This document shows, piece by piece, positions 35,501 through 39,199 of a stretch of DNA of 64,000 bases (position 1 is the stretch's first letter; each line of letters opens with the position of its first letter). Position numbers and translations under genes: made by a program. The notes under the pieces were generated by a model that had not been told where the DNA came from, made no database searches, and was given only the letters and a program-made list of their open reading frames with translations. The DNA comes from Protea cynaroides (taxonomy: Eukaryota > Streptophyta > Magnoliopsida > Proteales > Proteaceae). The stretch spans positions 45,365,388 through 45,429,387 of the forward strand of contig CM053269.1 of NCBI GenBank assembly GCA_028583415.1, in the 5' to 3' direction.

Positions 35501-36258
35501 ACTTACAAGTAAAGTCCCAGTTGATGAGCCATGTCAGCCAGAGTTTGTTGCCCTTCATGACTGTAGTTCCGCTTAATTATCATCTCCTGCTCACCTCCCC
35601 TCTTGATCTGCTCCATCTTACTCCACCACTCATTCTCATCAAGGACTTCAACCTAATAATAATAATAATAATAACAACAACAACAACAATGCAATTACAC
35701 AAGAAAAATCCAGGGAGAAGAGGACCGCATATTAAGTAACGCATCATGATCGACAGATAGTAACTGATTGTGAATTTGAACAAACAGCAACTATGAATTT
35801 TCCAGCTACCATGAACTGAAACAGGATTTCAATTAACATAACTAATAATAACAATAGCTGCATAAATCAGCGCCAAAATTCCTTCCTGTTTCTTTTCCAC
35901 GTAAATAGAAAATCATCATTTTGTTATAAAGGTCATAGCATGATCCAACTACGGTTGGATTGTCTCTGAGTTTTGTGCCACTTCATTGTCCACATCAGCA
36001 CTTGTGTGTGTATCATTGCATTTTGGAGTTTTTAGGTCCGAATCTGCTAAATCAAAAAATAAAAGATAGTACCTCTGCTGCCTTCTGTCTCAAGCGTTCA
36101 GCCCTCCAGACGGGATCCCACCACCGCTGCTCACCTCGACCTCCACCGCGTCCACCACCGCCACCTCCTCCGCGTCCACCGCCGCCCCCTCGGCCACCTC
36201 GTCCTCCACCGGCGCCACGGCCCCGGCGGCCACCTTGATTATTAGGACGGTAAGACAT
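4714..36258 (-). CDS. DExH-box ATP-dependent RNA helicase, DExH1/DHX36-like (3' end outside window)
   Basis: Fourteen exons join in one frame (from 5': 36073-36258, 35507-35652, 29566-29665, 29271-29486, 29015-29110, 22574-22849, 15093-15296, 14802-14957, 10750-10842, 8610-8824, 5697-5856, 5280-5553, 5007-5199, 4714-4900) to give 834 residues without a stop. The order is an RG/RGG-rich N-terminus (1-45), a charged linker, RecA1 with motif I GETGCGKT (254-261), motif Ia (286-293), motif II DEIH (355-358) and SAT (387-389), then RecA2 with motif V TNIAESS (569 on) and motif VI QRRGRAGR (616-623), then HA2. Arabidopsis At2g35920 has a near-identical layout and about 995 residues, so roughly 160 C-terminal residues (OB-fold end) should lie left of position 1. 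Family members unwind RNA, and animal DHX36 unwinds G-quadruplexes; the plant substrate is not known from this sequence. Introns reach 7.3 kb and are full of transposons, yet every visible splice phase is preserved, which argues for a working gene. Confidence 0.93.
5007..5199 (-). CDS. DExH helicase exon 13 (HA2 region)
   Basis: 193 nt, residues 709-771 between two split codons (Gly708, Ser772). It encodes HLCTLPLDPNIGKMLLMG and PFVLPINSKEQAD, conserved in the HA2 domain of DExH proteins. The donor is TGCAG/GTCAG. Confidence 0.93.
5280..5553 (-). CDS. DExH helicase exon 12 (motif VI, winged-helix/HA2 start)
   Basis: 274 nt, residues 617-707 plus one base. It opens with RRGRAGRVQSGVCYRLY, completing motif VI whose glutamine ends exon 11, and continues through YQLPEILRTPLQELCLHIK. 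The donor is TTG/GTACGT. Confidence 0.95.
5697..5856 (-). CDS. DExH helicase exon 11 (motif V)
   Basis: 160 nt, residues 564-616. The first base completes Arg563 across the GC-AG intron, followed by KIVLATNIAESSITIDDVVY (motif V) and the stretch ending SWISKASAHQ. Donor CAG/GTAAAA. Confidence 0.95.
6040..6822 (+). mobile_element. RTE-clade LINE, 3' fragment
   Basis: Broken plus-strand frames resemble the reverse-transcriptase C-terminal region of plant RTE LINEs (stretches such as KFSTNRTESGVVKIDDREI, MMYGAECWAMKK and LRWHGHMQQRPLNALVQR). The 3' end has the family's closing stretch, CATTCAGTTGGGATAAG, followed by an (ATT)n tail at 6808-6820. It is antisense to the helicase and lies in intron 10. 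Several stops are present, so it is inactive. Confidence 0.75.
7083..8474. mobile_element. Palindromic (foldback) non-autonomous hAT element with 8-bp target duplication
   Basis: The left end CAAGGTTCAAGAACTC and right end (reverse complement CATGGTTCTAAATCTC) are imperfect inverted repeats. They are flanked by CTCGTAAT (7075-7082) and CTTGTAAT (8475-8482), a one-mismatch 8-bp target duplication as expected for hAT. The interior is a large palindrome centred near 7765: 7390-7760 is largely the reverse complement of 7775-8190, with arms of roughly 380 bp. No transposase is encoded. The element lies in intron 10 of the helicase. Confidence 0.85.
8602..8609 (-). other. Non-canonical GC 5' splice site of intron 10
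   Basis: On the minus strand the junction is ATGAG/GCAAGTGG. A GT donor is absent here, but AG/GCAAGT is the strong consensus for plant GC-AG introns. Joining AG to the G that starts exon 11 gives arginine and continues the conserved NMRKIVLATN stretch. The acceptor at 5857-5858 is a normal AG. Confidence 0.88.
8610..8824 (-). CDS. DExH helicase exon 10 (motif IV)
   Basis: 215 nt, residues 492-562 plus two bases. It encodes ILVFLTGWDEISKLLDKI (motif IV) and VLPLHGSMPTISQREIF. It ends at the GC donor described separately. Confidence 0.95.
8825..10749 (-). other. Intron 9 of the DExH helicase, no recognised element
   Basis: 1.9 kb of intron. A plus-strand stretch at 9500-9735 is open in two frames but matches nothing I know and has no splice context, so I do not call it a gene. 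No clear transposon ends or target duplications were seen. Confidence 0.5.
10750..10842 (-). CDS. DExH helicase exon 9
   Basis: 93 nt, residues 461-491, phase 0 at both ends. It encodes EIDIDSHYKNYSTST and SLEAWSGAQLDLDL, the insert-like segment that precedes motif IV in the DExH1 subfamily. Donor CTT/GTAAGT. Confidence 0.93.
10843..11696 (-). other. Intron 8 proximal part, no recognised feature
   Basis: AT-rich intronic sequence. The part at 11270-11690 is less AT-rich and LTR-like in texture, but no TG...CA boundaries with a target duplication could be fixed. Confidence 0.4.
11697..13226 (+). mobile_element. L1-type LINE, 3' half, broken
   Basis: Plus-strand frames contain reverse-transcriptase pieces: AFTEGHNIDILL-like, HKAYDTVRWEF, RQGCPMSPYLFTLVMEAI and a degraded FADD box (VDDIMIYS), all between about 11860 and 12294. 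Further downstream comes the C-terminal zinc-binding region (around 12600-12850) and the 3' UTR, ending in an A-rich tail at 13206-13226. Frameshifts between 11940 and 12120 and stops elsewhere make it inactive. It is antisense to the helicase, in intron 8. Confidence 0.82.
13255..13283. repeat. Poly(T) tract of 29 bases
   Basis: An uninterrupted run of T in helicase intron 8, about 30 bases after the A-rich tail of the L1 element. On the minus-strand transcript it is an A run. Confidence 0.95.
13619..14665. mobile_element. Non-autonomous hAT element with CATAGTTGTCAAGGCG ends
   Basis: The terminal inverted repeat CATAGTTGTCAAGGCG is perfect at the outermost 16 bases on both sides. A perfect 8-bp target duplication AATCAGAC flanks it (13611-13618 and 14666-14673). 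The subterminal zones are stacks of GCCTAGGCG-type palindromes (13670-13720, 14510-14655). The middle holds a palindrome around the sequence GCAATCT...AGATTGC (about 13900-14050) and a core homologous to the foldback element at 7083-8474. There is no coding capacity. It lies in helicase intron 8. Confidence 0.92.
14802..14957 (-). CDS. DExH helicase exon 8
   Basis: 156 nt, residues 409-460, phase 0. It encodes GFTFPVEELFLEDLLEKTRY and the basic stretch GNARRRRRQPDSKKD. Acceptor CCCAG, donor GAG/GTATAT. Confidence 0.94.
15093..15296 (-). CDS. DExH helicase exon 7 (DEIH box, motif III)
   Basis: 204 nt, residues 341-408, phase 0. It encodes HLLVDEIHERGMNEDFLL (motif II, the DEIH box that hydrolyses ATP) and LRLILMSATINADMF (motif III). 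Acceptor CTGCAG, donor CCT/GTAAGT. Confidence 0.96.
15385..15530 (+). mobile_element. RTE-clade LINE 3' end, short
   Basis: It shares the last ~140 bp with the RTE copies at 17395-18245 and 18300-18460, including GACATGCATAGCTTAGGC and the close CAATTAGTTGGTATAATAAG, followed by a (TTG)n tail. Confidence 0.7.
17395..18245 (+). mobile_element. RTE-clade LINE fragment
   Basis: It encodes a broken reverse transcriptase, including YMLFADDIALVDETKHGL (FADD box) near 17460-17515, SNGLRFTINRMKTELM-like, MMYGVECWAVKKHHID, and the tail CATTTAATTGGGATAAGGC followed by a TTG/TTA tail. It has stops in every frame and is antisense to the helicase, in intron 6. Confidence 0.78.
18300..18460 (+). mobile_element. 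RTE-clade LINE 3' end with long (TTG)n tail
   Basis: It repeats the last ~130 bp of the preceding RTE copy (AAGACATGTATAGCTTAAGC ... TTTAGTTGGGATAAGGC) and ends in a TTG microsatellite at about 18418-18460. It directly follows the end of another RTE copy. Confidence 0.75.
19262..19661 (-). mobile_element. Copia-type LTR with primer-binding site and leader
   Basis: On the minus strand the LTR begins TGTTAGGTATGG at 19661 and ends ...TTTTGTCA at 19445. It is directly followed by TGGTATCAGAGTAGG (PBS type) and a leader resembling that at 3416-3652. No coding part follows. It sits within the minus-strand L1 LINE. Boundaries other than the PBS side are approximate. Confidence 0.55.
21629..22233. 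mobile_element. Non-autonomous hAT element rich in GATACG/CGATAC repeats
   Basis: The ends CATGGTTTTAAGTATCG and (reverse complement of the right end) CAAGGATTAAAGTATCG are imperfect inverted repeats. They are bounded by a perfect 8-bp target duplication CTAAAATG (21621-21628 and 22234-22241). Both subterminal regions are dense in the short motif CGATAC and its complement. No transposase. Helicase intron 6. Confidence 0.92.
22574..22849 (-). CDS. DExH helicase exon 6 (Walker A, motifs I and Ia)
   Basis: 276 nt, residues 249-340, phase 0. It encodes VLVVSGETGCGKTTQLPQF (motif I, ATP binding), NIICTQPRRISAISVA (motif Ia) and LLFCTTGVLLRQL. Acceptor TGTAG, donor TTG/GTATAA. Confidence 0.96.
22850..24479 (-). 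other. Intron 5 distal part, mostly unrecognised
   Basis: No coding evidence. A segment at about 23427-23860 starts TGTTAGGAGC and has GC-rich and pyrimidine-rich tracts in an LTR-like arrangement, but its other end and target duplication could not be fixed. Confidence 0.35.
24480..24858 (+). pseudogene. Captured 5' end of a LUC7-like U1 snRNP gene (5' UTR and exon 1)
   Basis: ATG at 24712 opens 49 codons, MDAIRKQLDELMGANCNGKV then REVSHKYYNRDVCRLF, ending LLQLM. This is the diagnostic N-terminus of plant LUC7-like proteins, which are U1 snRNP components acting in 5' splice-site selection. The reading stops at G/GTACAA, where the family's first exon normally ends, so the piece looks like genomic DNA rather than a cDNA copy. 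A purine- and pyrimidine-rich 5' UTR-like region precedes it (about 24480-24711). Substitutions at conserved positions (the family usually has LSGLCPHDLFQLT where this has LVGFCLHKLLQLM) suggest decay. The remaining LUC7 zinc-finger exons are absent; copia sequence follows at once. It lies antisense in intron 5 of the helicase. Confidence 0.8.
24859..26110 (-). mobile_element. Ty1/copia retrotransposon fragment (RT region)
   Basis: Minus-strand frames carry copia reverse-transcriptase signatures: NCRGFTQTYGIDYQETFAPV, LQQLDVKNAFLHGELAEEVY, KACKLKRSLYRLKQSPRAWF and ILIVYVDDIVVTSS (the YVDD catalytic box), then FEVKDLGKLRYFLG near 24900. Upstream (25720-26108) is a proline- and serine-rich connector typical of the integrase-RT junction. 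Frameshifts at about 25200 and 25450-25720 break it. No LTR is attached at either end. It is truncated at 24859 against the LUC7-like fragment. Confidence 0.88.
26120..26395. mobile_element. hAT terminal fragment (CTCGG family)
   Basis: The right end on the minus strand reads CAAGGATTAAAATCTCAG followed by CTCGG-type sequence. The body, with ACAATTTTATGCTTTAAATG, matches 3210-3415 of the hAT element at the left edge and 53760-53900 of the 0.9-kb element. It is truncated on the left. Confidence 0.65.
26407..26790 (+). mobile_element. Possible solo LTR
   Basis: It starts TGTTGAAATCATTGTCG and contains a TATA-like CTCTATAAATAAG at about 26590 followed by a CT-rich leader, the layout of an LTR promoter. 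The 3' boundary and target duplication are unclear. Confidence 0.3.
26880..28520 (+). mobile_element. L1-type LINE, 3' half
   Basis: A 177-codon open frame at 27073-27606 encodes the stretch after the RT palm: KLKKRLHLWKSKFLSFASHL, SLMSTFLWKGNDSNRILHTK, LPKKGGGLGLRRVKDVN. The frame then breaks at a TAG at 27604. Downstream pieces contain FCSYCLCRNAFEDIHHLFFDCHF (C-terminal zinc-binding domain, 27960-28060). The 3' UTR runs to a short A-rich end near 28518. The same LRRVKDVN stretch recurs in the L1 at 43073-46500, so they are related. It lies antisense in helicase intron 5. Confidence 0.85.
28720..28889. mobile_element. Possible short MITE
   Basis: The ends GTTTAGATGTCATG and (reverse complement) GTTATGTTTGGATGTCA form an imperfect inverted repeat around a GAAAAAG-rich interior. 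CTAC occurs next to both ends, but the duplication is too short to be sure. Confidence 0.35.
29015..29110 (-). CDS. DExH helicase exon 5
   Basis: 96 nt, residues 217-248, phase 0. It encodes ASEQSKAMLSFREKLPAYKM and KAEFLRVVADNQ, the helical segment leading into RecA1. Donor CAG/GTCAGT. Confidence 0.94.
29271..29486 (-). CDS. DExH helicase exon 4
   Basis: 216 nt, residues 145-216, phase 0. It encodes IQMSTETEKIVGNLLAST, a serine-rich variable linker, and SLELKNKQEKMK. It is divergent from Arabidopsis in the middle, as expected for a linker, but conserved at both ends. Confidence 0.93.
29566..29665 (-). CDS. DExH helicase exon 3
   Basis: 100 nt. Its first base completes Phe111; residues 112-144 follow, HAYNKGKTLAVSKVPLPNYR and ADLDERHGSTQKE. 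Acceptor GGAAG/C, donor GAG/GTTTTC. The weak donor is supported by exact continuation into exon 4. Confidence 0.93.
29972..30662. mobile_element. Half copy of the palindromic hAT element
   Basis: It starts CAAGGATTGAGGACTCGG and follows the left half of the element at 7083-8474 (terminal CTCGGTTT zone, AT-rich spacer, then the left palindrome arm with AAAACATCACTA). It stops near the palindrome centre, where copia sequence begins. No right end or target duplication remains. Confidence 0.7.
30663..32022 (+). mobile_element. Copia retrotransposon 3' end with LTR
   Basis: At 30700-30850 the plus strand encodes the end of a copia RNase H domain (VVAQYVKSEK, then LTNIFTKPLSKLQFHNICNK and LGMYDIYR), with one stop. 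A purine-rich stretch before 31800 may serve as the polypurine tract. It is followed by a 221-bp LTR, 31802-32022, starting TGTTAGCC and ending TGACA. The long spacer between RNase H and LTR (about 950 bp) is non-coding. The 5' part is missing. Confidence 0.75.
32712..33981 (-). pseudogene. Captured host gene fragment, At1g01500-like
   Basis: With the hAT insertion and one copy of its target duplication set aside, the minus strand shows a continuous frame. Its features are an N-terminal part from MMISLPNYISPSS, then SWFEIRLFYVRIAPC, LTVRHL, REIGVSLDIN and LRRDRLDKES followed by FEVTYVST. The pattern (F/L)YVR...LRRDR.DK.S.E.T(F/Y)VST is shared with the plant At1g01500 family, whose function is not established (automatic annotations call it erythronate-4-phosphate dehydrogenase-like). 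One in-frame TGA replaces an expected arginine, and the frame ends early at 32712. An intron-like TTTTTTTGCAG precedes the start, pointing to capture of genomic DNA. Confidence 0.55.
32897..33814. mobile_element. Non-autonomous hAT element, CATAGTTGTCAAG ends, second copy
   Basis: The inverted ends CATAGTTGTCAAG and CTTGACAACTATG are flanked by a perfect 8-bp target duplication GACACTAC (32889-32896 and 33815-33822). The interior closely follows the copy at 13619-14665, including the TATATTAATGTTTATATATA stretch and the central palindrome, but has fewer GCCTAGGCG repeats. It splits the captured gene fragment within the Mutator-like element. Confidence 0.93.
34279..34677 (+). other. Gene-like open frame inside the Mutator-like element
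   Basis: An ATG in good context (ACCATGG) opens 132 codons: MDVSSIPSLSLRVFRSAESA, serine- and arginine-rich with few acids, as in organelle transit peptides. A (GA)n microsatellite at about 34478-34504 interrupts it and the rest becomes low-complexity RKEEEE. I do not recognise the protein. It may be a captured first exon on the opposite strand to the other captured fragment, or chance. Confidence 0.3.
34884..35464 (-). other. Intron 2 proximal part with an unidentified coding-like stretch
   Basis: The plus strand at about 35022-35168 reads LIKGQREKPWPRPTKNPALQ, GITLMPQSLKAAIKAARTGT, KIEAPSKFG and then a stop. The composition looks like real protein, but I cannot name it and it has no start codon or splice context. 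No other feature was seen. Confidence 0.3.
35465..35499. repeat. Poly(A)/poly(T) tract next to helicase exon 2
   Basis: About 34-35 consecutive A on the plus strand. In the helicase transcript this is a U run that begins about 8 nt after the exon 2 donor TT/GTAAGTG. Confidence 0.95.
35507..35652 (-). CDS. DExH helicase exon 2
   Basis: 146 nt, residues 63-110 plus two bases of Phe111. It encodes VEVLDENEWWSKMEQIKRGG, IIKRNYSHEGQQTL and ADMAHQLGLY. The acceptor AG is preceded by a (TTG)n(TTA)n run at 35656-35690; the donor is TACTT/GTAAGTG. Confidence 0.94.
36073..36258 (-). CDS. DExH helicase exon 1 (start codon, RGG-rich N-terminus)
   Basis: 186 nt, residues 1-62. The start MSYRPNNQGG is chosen because the following RG/RGG-rich run and GEQRWWDPVWRAERLRQ match the family N-terminus. 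An in-frame ATG at 36474 would add 72 residues with no family counterpart. Donor GAG/GTACTA. RGG-rich tails of this kind bind RNA in related proteins. Confidence 0.93.
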
Positions 36259-36560
36259 GGCAATTTCAGTGCTATGGAACCTAAACGAAAACCCTCGCGA
36301 AAAAACTGAAAGTGTCGGCCTGTAAAAAGTGTAACAGCGGACGGACATTAAATGCAGAGACCCTGCAGTAGGGTCTTCACCTCCCAGAATTCTCCATTCT
36401 GCAGTTCTGCACCGCTTTATGTTATAGTCCGGATCCTCTCTCCCCGTTGGGGCAACCCGGATCGAACTTCCCATTCAAAATCCTTCCTCTATTTGCCCAA
36501 CCCAGGGCCGCACTGCACCGCTCCGGAAAAAAAAAATCATTTGTAGTATTCTGGTATAGC
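36259..36560 (-). promoter_or_regulatory. Presumed 5' UTR and proximal promoter of the DExH helicase
   Basis: Sequence directly upstream of the start codon on the minus strand. A TATA-like stretch, CTATAACATAAAG, lies about 165 nt upstream of the ATG (36415-36428). An imperfect palindrome around CCCTGCAGTAGGG is at 36360-36375. No transcription start can be fixed from sequence. Confidence 0.3.
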
Positions 36561-37554
36561 AGTGCTGATCTGACCATTGAAAATACATCAATTATGTGTG
36601 TCTATGTATTCTCAATAGTAAAGATCAATACTGCTACACTAGAGTGCTACATACACTAGAGTGCTACAGATGATCCTAACCCCCCCACTCCTACTTCCAT
36701 GTCCAGTGGTCTCTAACTATACTCATCAATCTGCACCGTCCAATGAGGGGACCTAATATCATTACATAAATGTTTGACCATGCCCATCCAAATTCTTGGT
36801 CAGGCCTTGGGCTCAACTCTAAAGGCAAGGCCACAACCTATTGGGCTGGGCTCACATCGCCTGCATGTTTCCTTGGATATATAATGTTCCGTAACATCAT
36901 GGGTTTGTTAATCTTTTTGGTGTTAAGGTATGTTGTCCCTCTCTTTATCAAAAGAAATGTCAGGCCGTGTGCTATTGTGGGTTTTAAACTCACATCATGT
37001 GTGTGTATGTGTTCTCCCTTTTAAGTTAAAAATTTTCACTTTCCTACTTTTCAATTCCCTTTACAATCAAACACAACTTTTTTTACCAAAAAAGGGAGGT
37101 GGGTTTGGAATGTAAAAAGGTCACAGGACTAGGACAACAACTTCTTTATTAACAATTAATACACGAGAGAGGTCGAATGAGATAGATAGGTAAGTCTCTA
37201 GTTCTCTTTTTTTTTACAACAATCAACAAGTGTATATCGTCTTCCTTAAATAAGTCGAACAAAAATTTCTTTTGGAAAAATTTCACCCACCCCCCTCCTT
37301 ATAGTTTGACTTAATAACATGTCACATTTTTTTCACGATAATGTCACTAACAATCTCTACTTTATGAATTATTGTTCAATCAGACTCCTTCCATTAAGTG
37401 ATGACCATTAACTAATGACGTACTTATCTGCCTCTATCGAAACCTTTCTTCACCATCAACGGCCTAGAATTGCAATAGGCATTAAAAGGTGGAGGGTAAA
37501 ACCTTTCTTCACCATCAAAACCTTTCCTCACCATTGCCACACTATTGCAGCTTC
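36561..37554. other. Intergenic sequence, no recognised gene
   Basis: Between the helicase promoter region and a solo LTR. A stretch from about 37262 (AAAAATTTCACCCACCCCC) resembles Mutator-like ends in plants, but no partner end was found. Confidence 0.4.
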
Positions 37555-37992
37555 TGTTAGATTATAATGCGTTTAGAGTTTCAATGAAACCCATCATAAT
37601 CCACACATGAACCCTAGAATATAATGGGAAAATCATAATTGATTGATAATAAAGACATACCTGTTTGAAGATATTGATCTCCATAAGCTCCAAATCTCTC
37701 CAAACTTTGATCGAAATCTTTCGACTACAGTCTTCCACAGCCTCCAGAGGATATCCTTATGTCTCTTGCCCATGGATACAGAGAGAATTTGACTAACTGT
37801 GGCTGTGGGACTCTAATCCAGTATTTATAAAATACTATTATAACCCTAAAACCATTCCCATAATAGAATTAGGGTTACCAAACCTATCTCATATCATGTG
37901 ATGAACCAAACTAAACCGGTTCTACCGTGTCAATCAGACTACCACTGAATTAACTAGTTTAGGTAATTAATTAAGCTCACATAAATCTAACA
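37555..37992 (-). mobile_element. Solo LTR with TATA box
   Basis: 438 bp bounded by TGTTAGAT and ATCTAACA. The flanking 5-bp sequences are GCTTC (37550-37554) and GCTTT (37993-37997), a one-mismatch target duplication. On the minus strand a TATA box TTTATAAATAC lies at about 37825-37840, followed by a likely transcribed leader. No internal retrotransposon sequence is attached on either side. Confidence 0.75.
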
Positions 37993-38451
37993 GCTTTTTC
38001 TTCTAGACGGTAACAATTCCATCTATTTTTTTGTTCCTATCTCCTTCCAATAGGGCCAGTGGTCCTAGTCAATGCCGCAGCTGCAGAAACAAGAAGAGCC
38101 AAAGAAGGAAAAGAAAGTAAAGGGAGAACCAAAAAAAAATGGTTGGAGGAAGAGGGAATTAAACCTTTGGTTAGATGAAGCTGTGATATACCCTGATATT
38201 GGAATTGGGAAGTGAACATTTGGTTAGATGCTGCTTCAGAGTTCTATATTATGTTGCTTCGATTTGGCATCCATCGTTGTCATTGCATTCCTCTGCTCTG
38301 CATCGTAGAAATTCCTTCATCTTTTCTTCGAGATATAATCTAATTTTCCAGCTAAATTTATAGTTTCCCTTCTCACCAGATCATTACTTAAATCTGAATT
38401 GATCTCGAAACACTGCAACCCCATATCCATTTCTACATCTAATAATTCAAA

Positions 38452-38630
38452 ATGCGCCCTTCAAACCTCCCTGCTCCTTCCGAAGGAATGCTCTGCATCC
38501 TCCCGGTAAACACAGCTCTCTCCATCTCAATCGTAAAGGCATCGTTCGGTTTTTCCTTCACATAGTCAGCATCGGATTATCATCGACTTCAACATTATCA
38601 GATTCCATCGAGAGTACCATAGCCAGTCGA
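38452..38630 (+). pseudogene. XERICO-like RING-H2 gene, 5' fragment with frameshift
   Basis: ATG at 38452 opens MRPSNLPAPSEGMLCILPVN then TALSISIVK, matching the N-terminus of plant XERICO-type RING-H2 proteins (small membrane-associated E3 ligases linked to abscisic acid). After IVK the frame shifts by one base (GTAAAGGCATC, one G short). In the other frame the expected sequence continues with IVRFFLHIVSIGLSSTSTLS to about 38630. The RING domain that should follow is absent. A 5' UTR-like stretch precedes the ATG. It lies between the two genes, opposite in strand to both. Confidence 0.68.
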
Positions 38631-39112
38631 GTTCCCTTTCTTTTCTTTTTTTTCAGAAGTACACAGTTTTTTTTTAATAATTTTTTCACCAACTTTAGTT
38701 CTAACAAACGTCAACGTGGATTGGCTAATCCTTTCTTTGGTGACACTGGTTAAATGCACATAAACTGACGTCCTTCCCAGTAAACTAGTGAAACCCAACC
38801 AGAAACGGAGAAACCACATGCCCAAAGCTATTGGAAACCTCAAAGGCGAAAATGCTAAAGGCAGACGACTAGATTCATATGTTCTATAGACAGAATACAA
38901 TAGTTCCTGCCCTTTTCATTTTTTTTTATAGACAATTGGTTATGTAATTTACTTTGCAACAGAGTCCTCTGTTCTAGCAGACCATCCCTATAAGATCAGA
39001 AACCTCACCCAAGGGTTTCTTCCCCTACGCAAGGTGGACTATACTGCCTTCCTGTCTCCAGAAACATTGCTGCAGTTCATCATCGATGACGATAAATAAA
39101 TTTATGATCCTT

Positions 39113-39199
39113 TTACCCTCGTTTCACCGGTCTTTGAACATATGATTTGTTGGGGTCTTCTGTCTTCAGCTTAGGAGGTCGAATCTCCCCTTTCTTACC
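39113..39199 (-). CDS. DNAJC8-like last exon
   Basis: 87 nt: 28 codons (GKKGEIRPPKLKTEDPNKSY, VQRPVKRG) and TAA. Acceptor TGCAG/GGTAAG. This is the most conserved tail of the plant family. Confidence 0.93.
   Translation of the reverse strand, partial: GKKGEIRPPKLKTEDPNKSYVQRPVKRG

Noticed and set aside
36119..36235. Long plus-strand proline-rich frame opposite helicase exon 1
   Set aside because: It is the antisense shadow of the RGG-rich exon.
36259..36474. An in-frame upstream ATG at 36474 that would lengthen the helicase by 72 residues
   Set aside because: The extra residues have no counterpart in the family, and the RGG-rich start from 36258 matches it directly.
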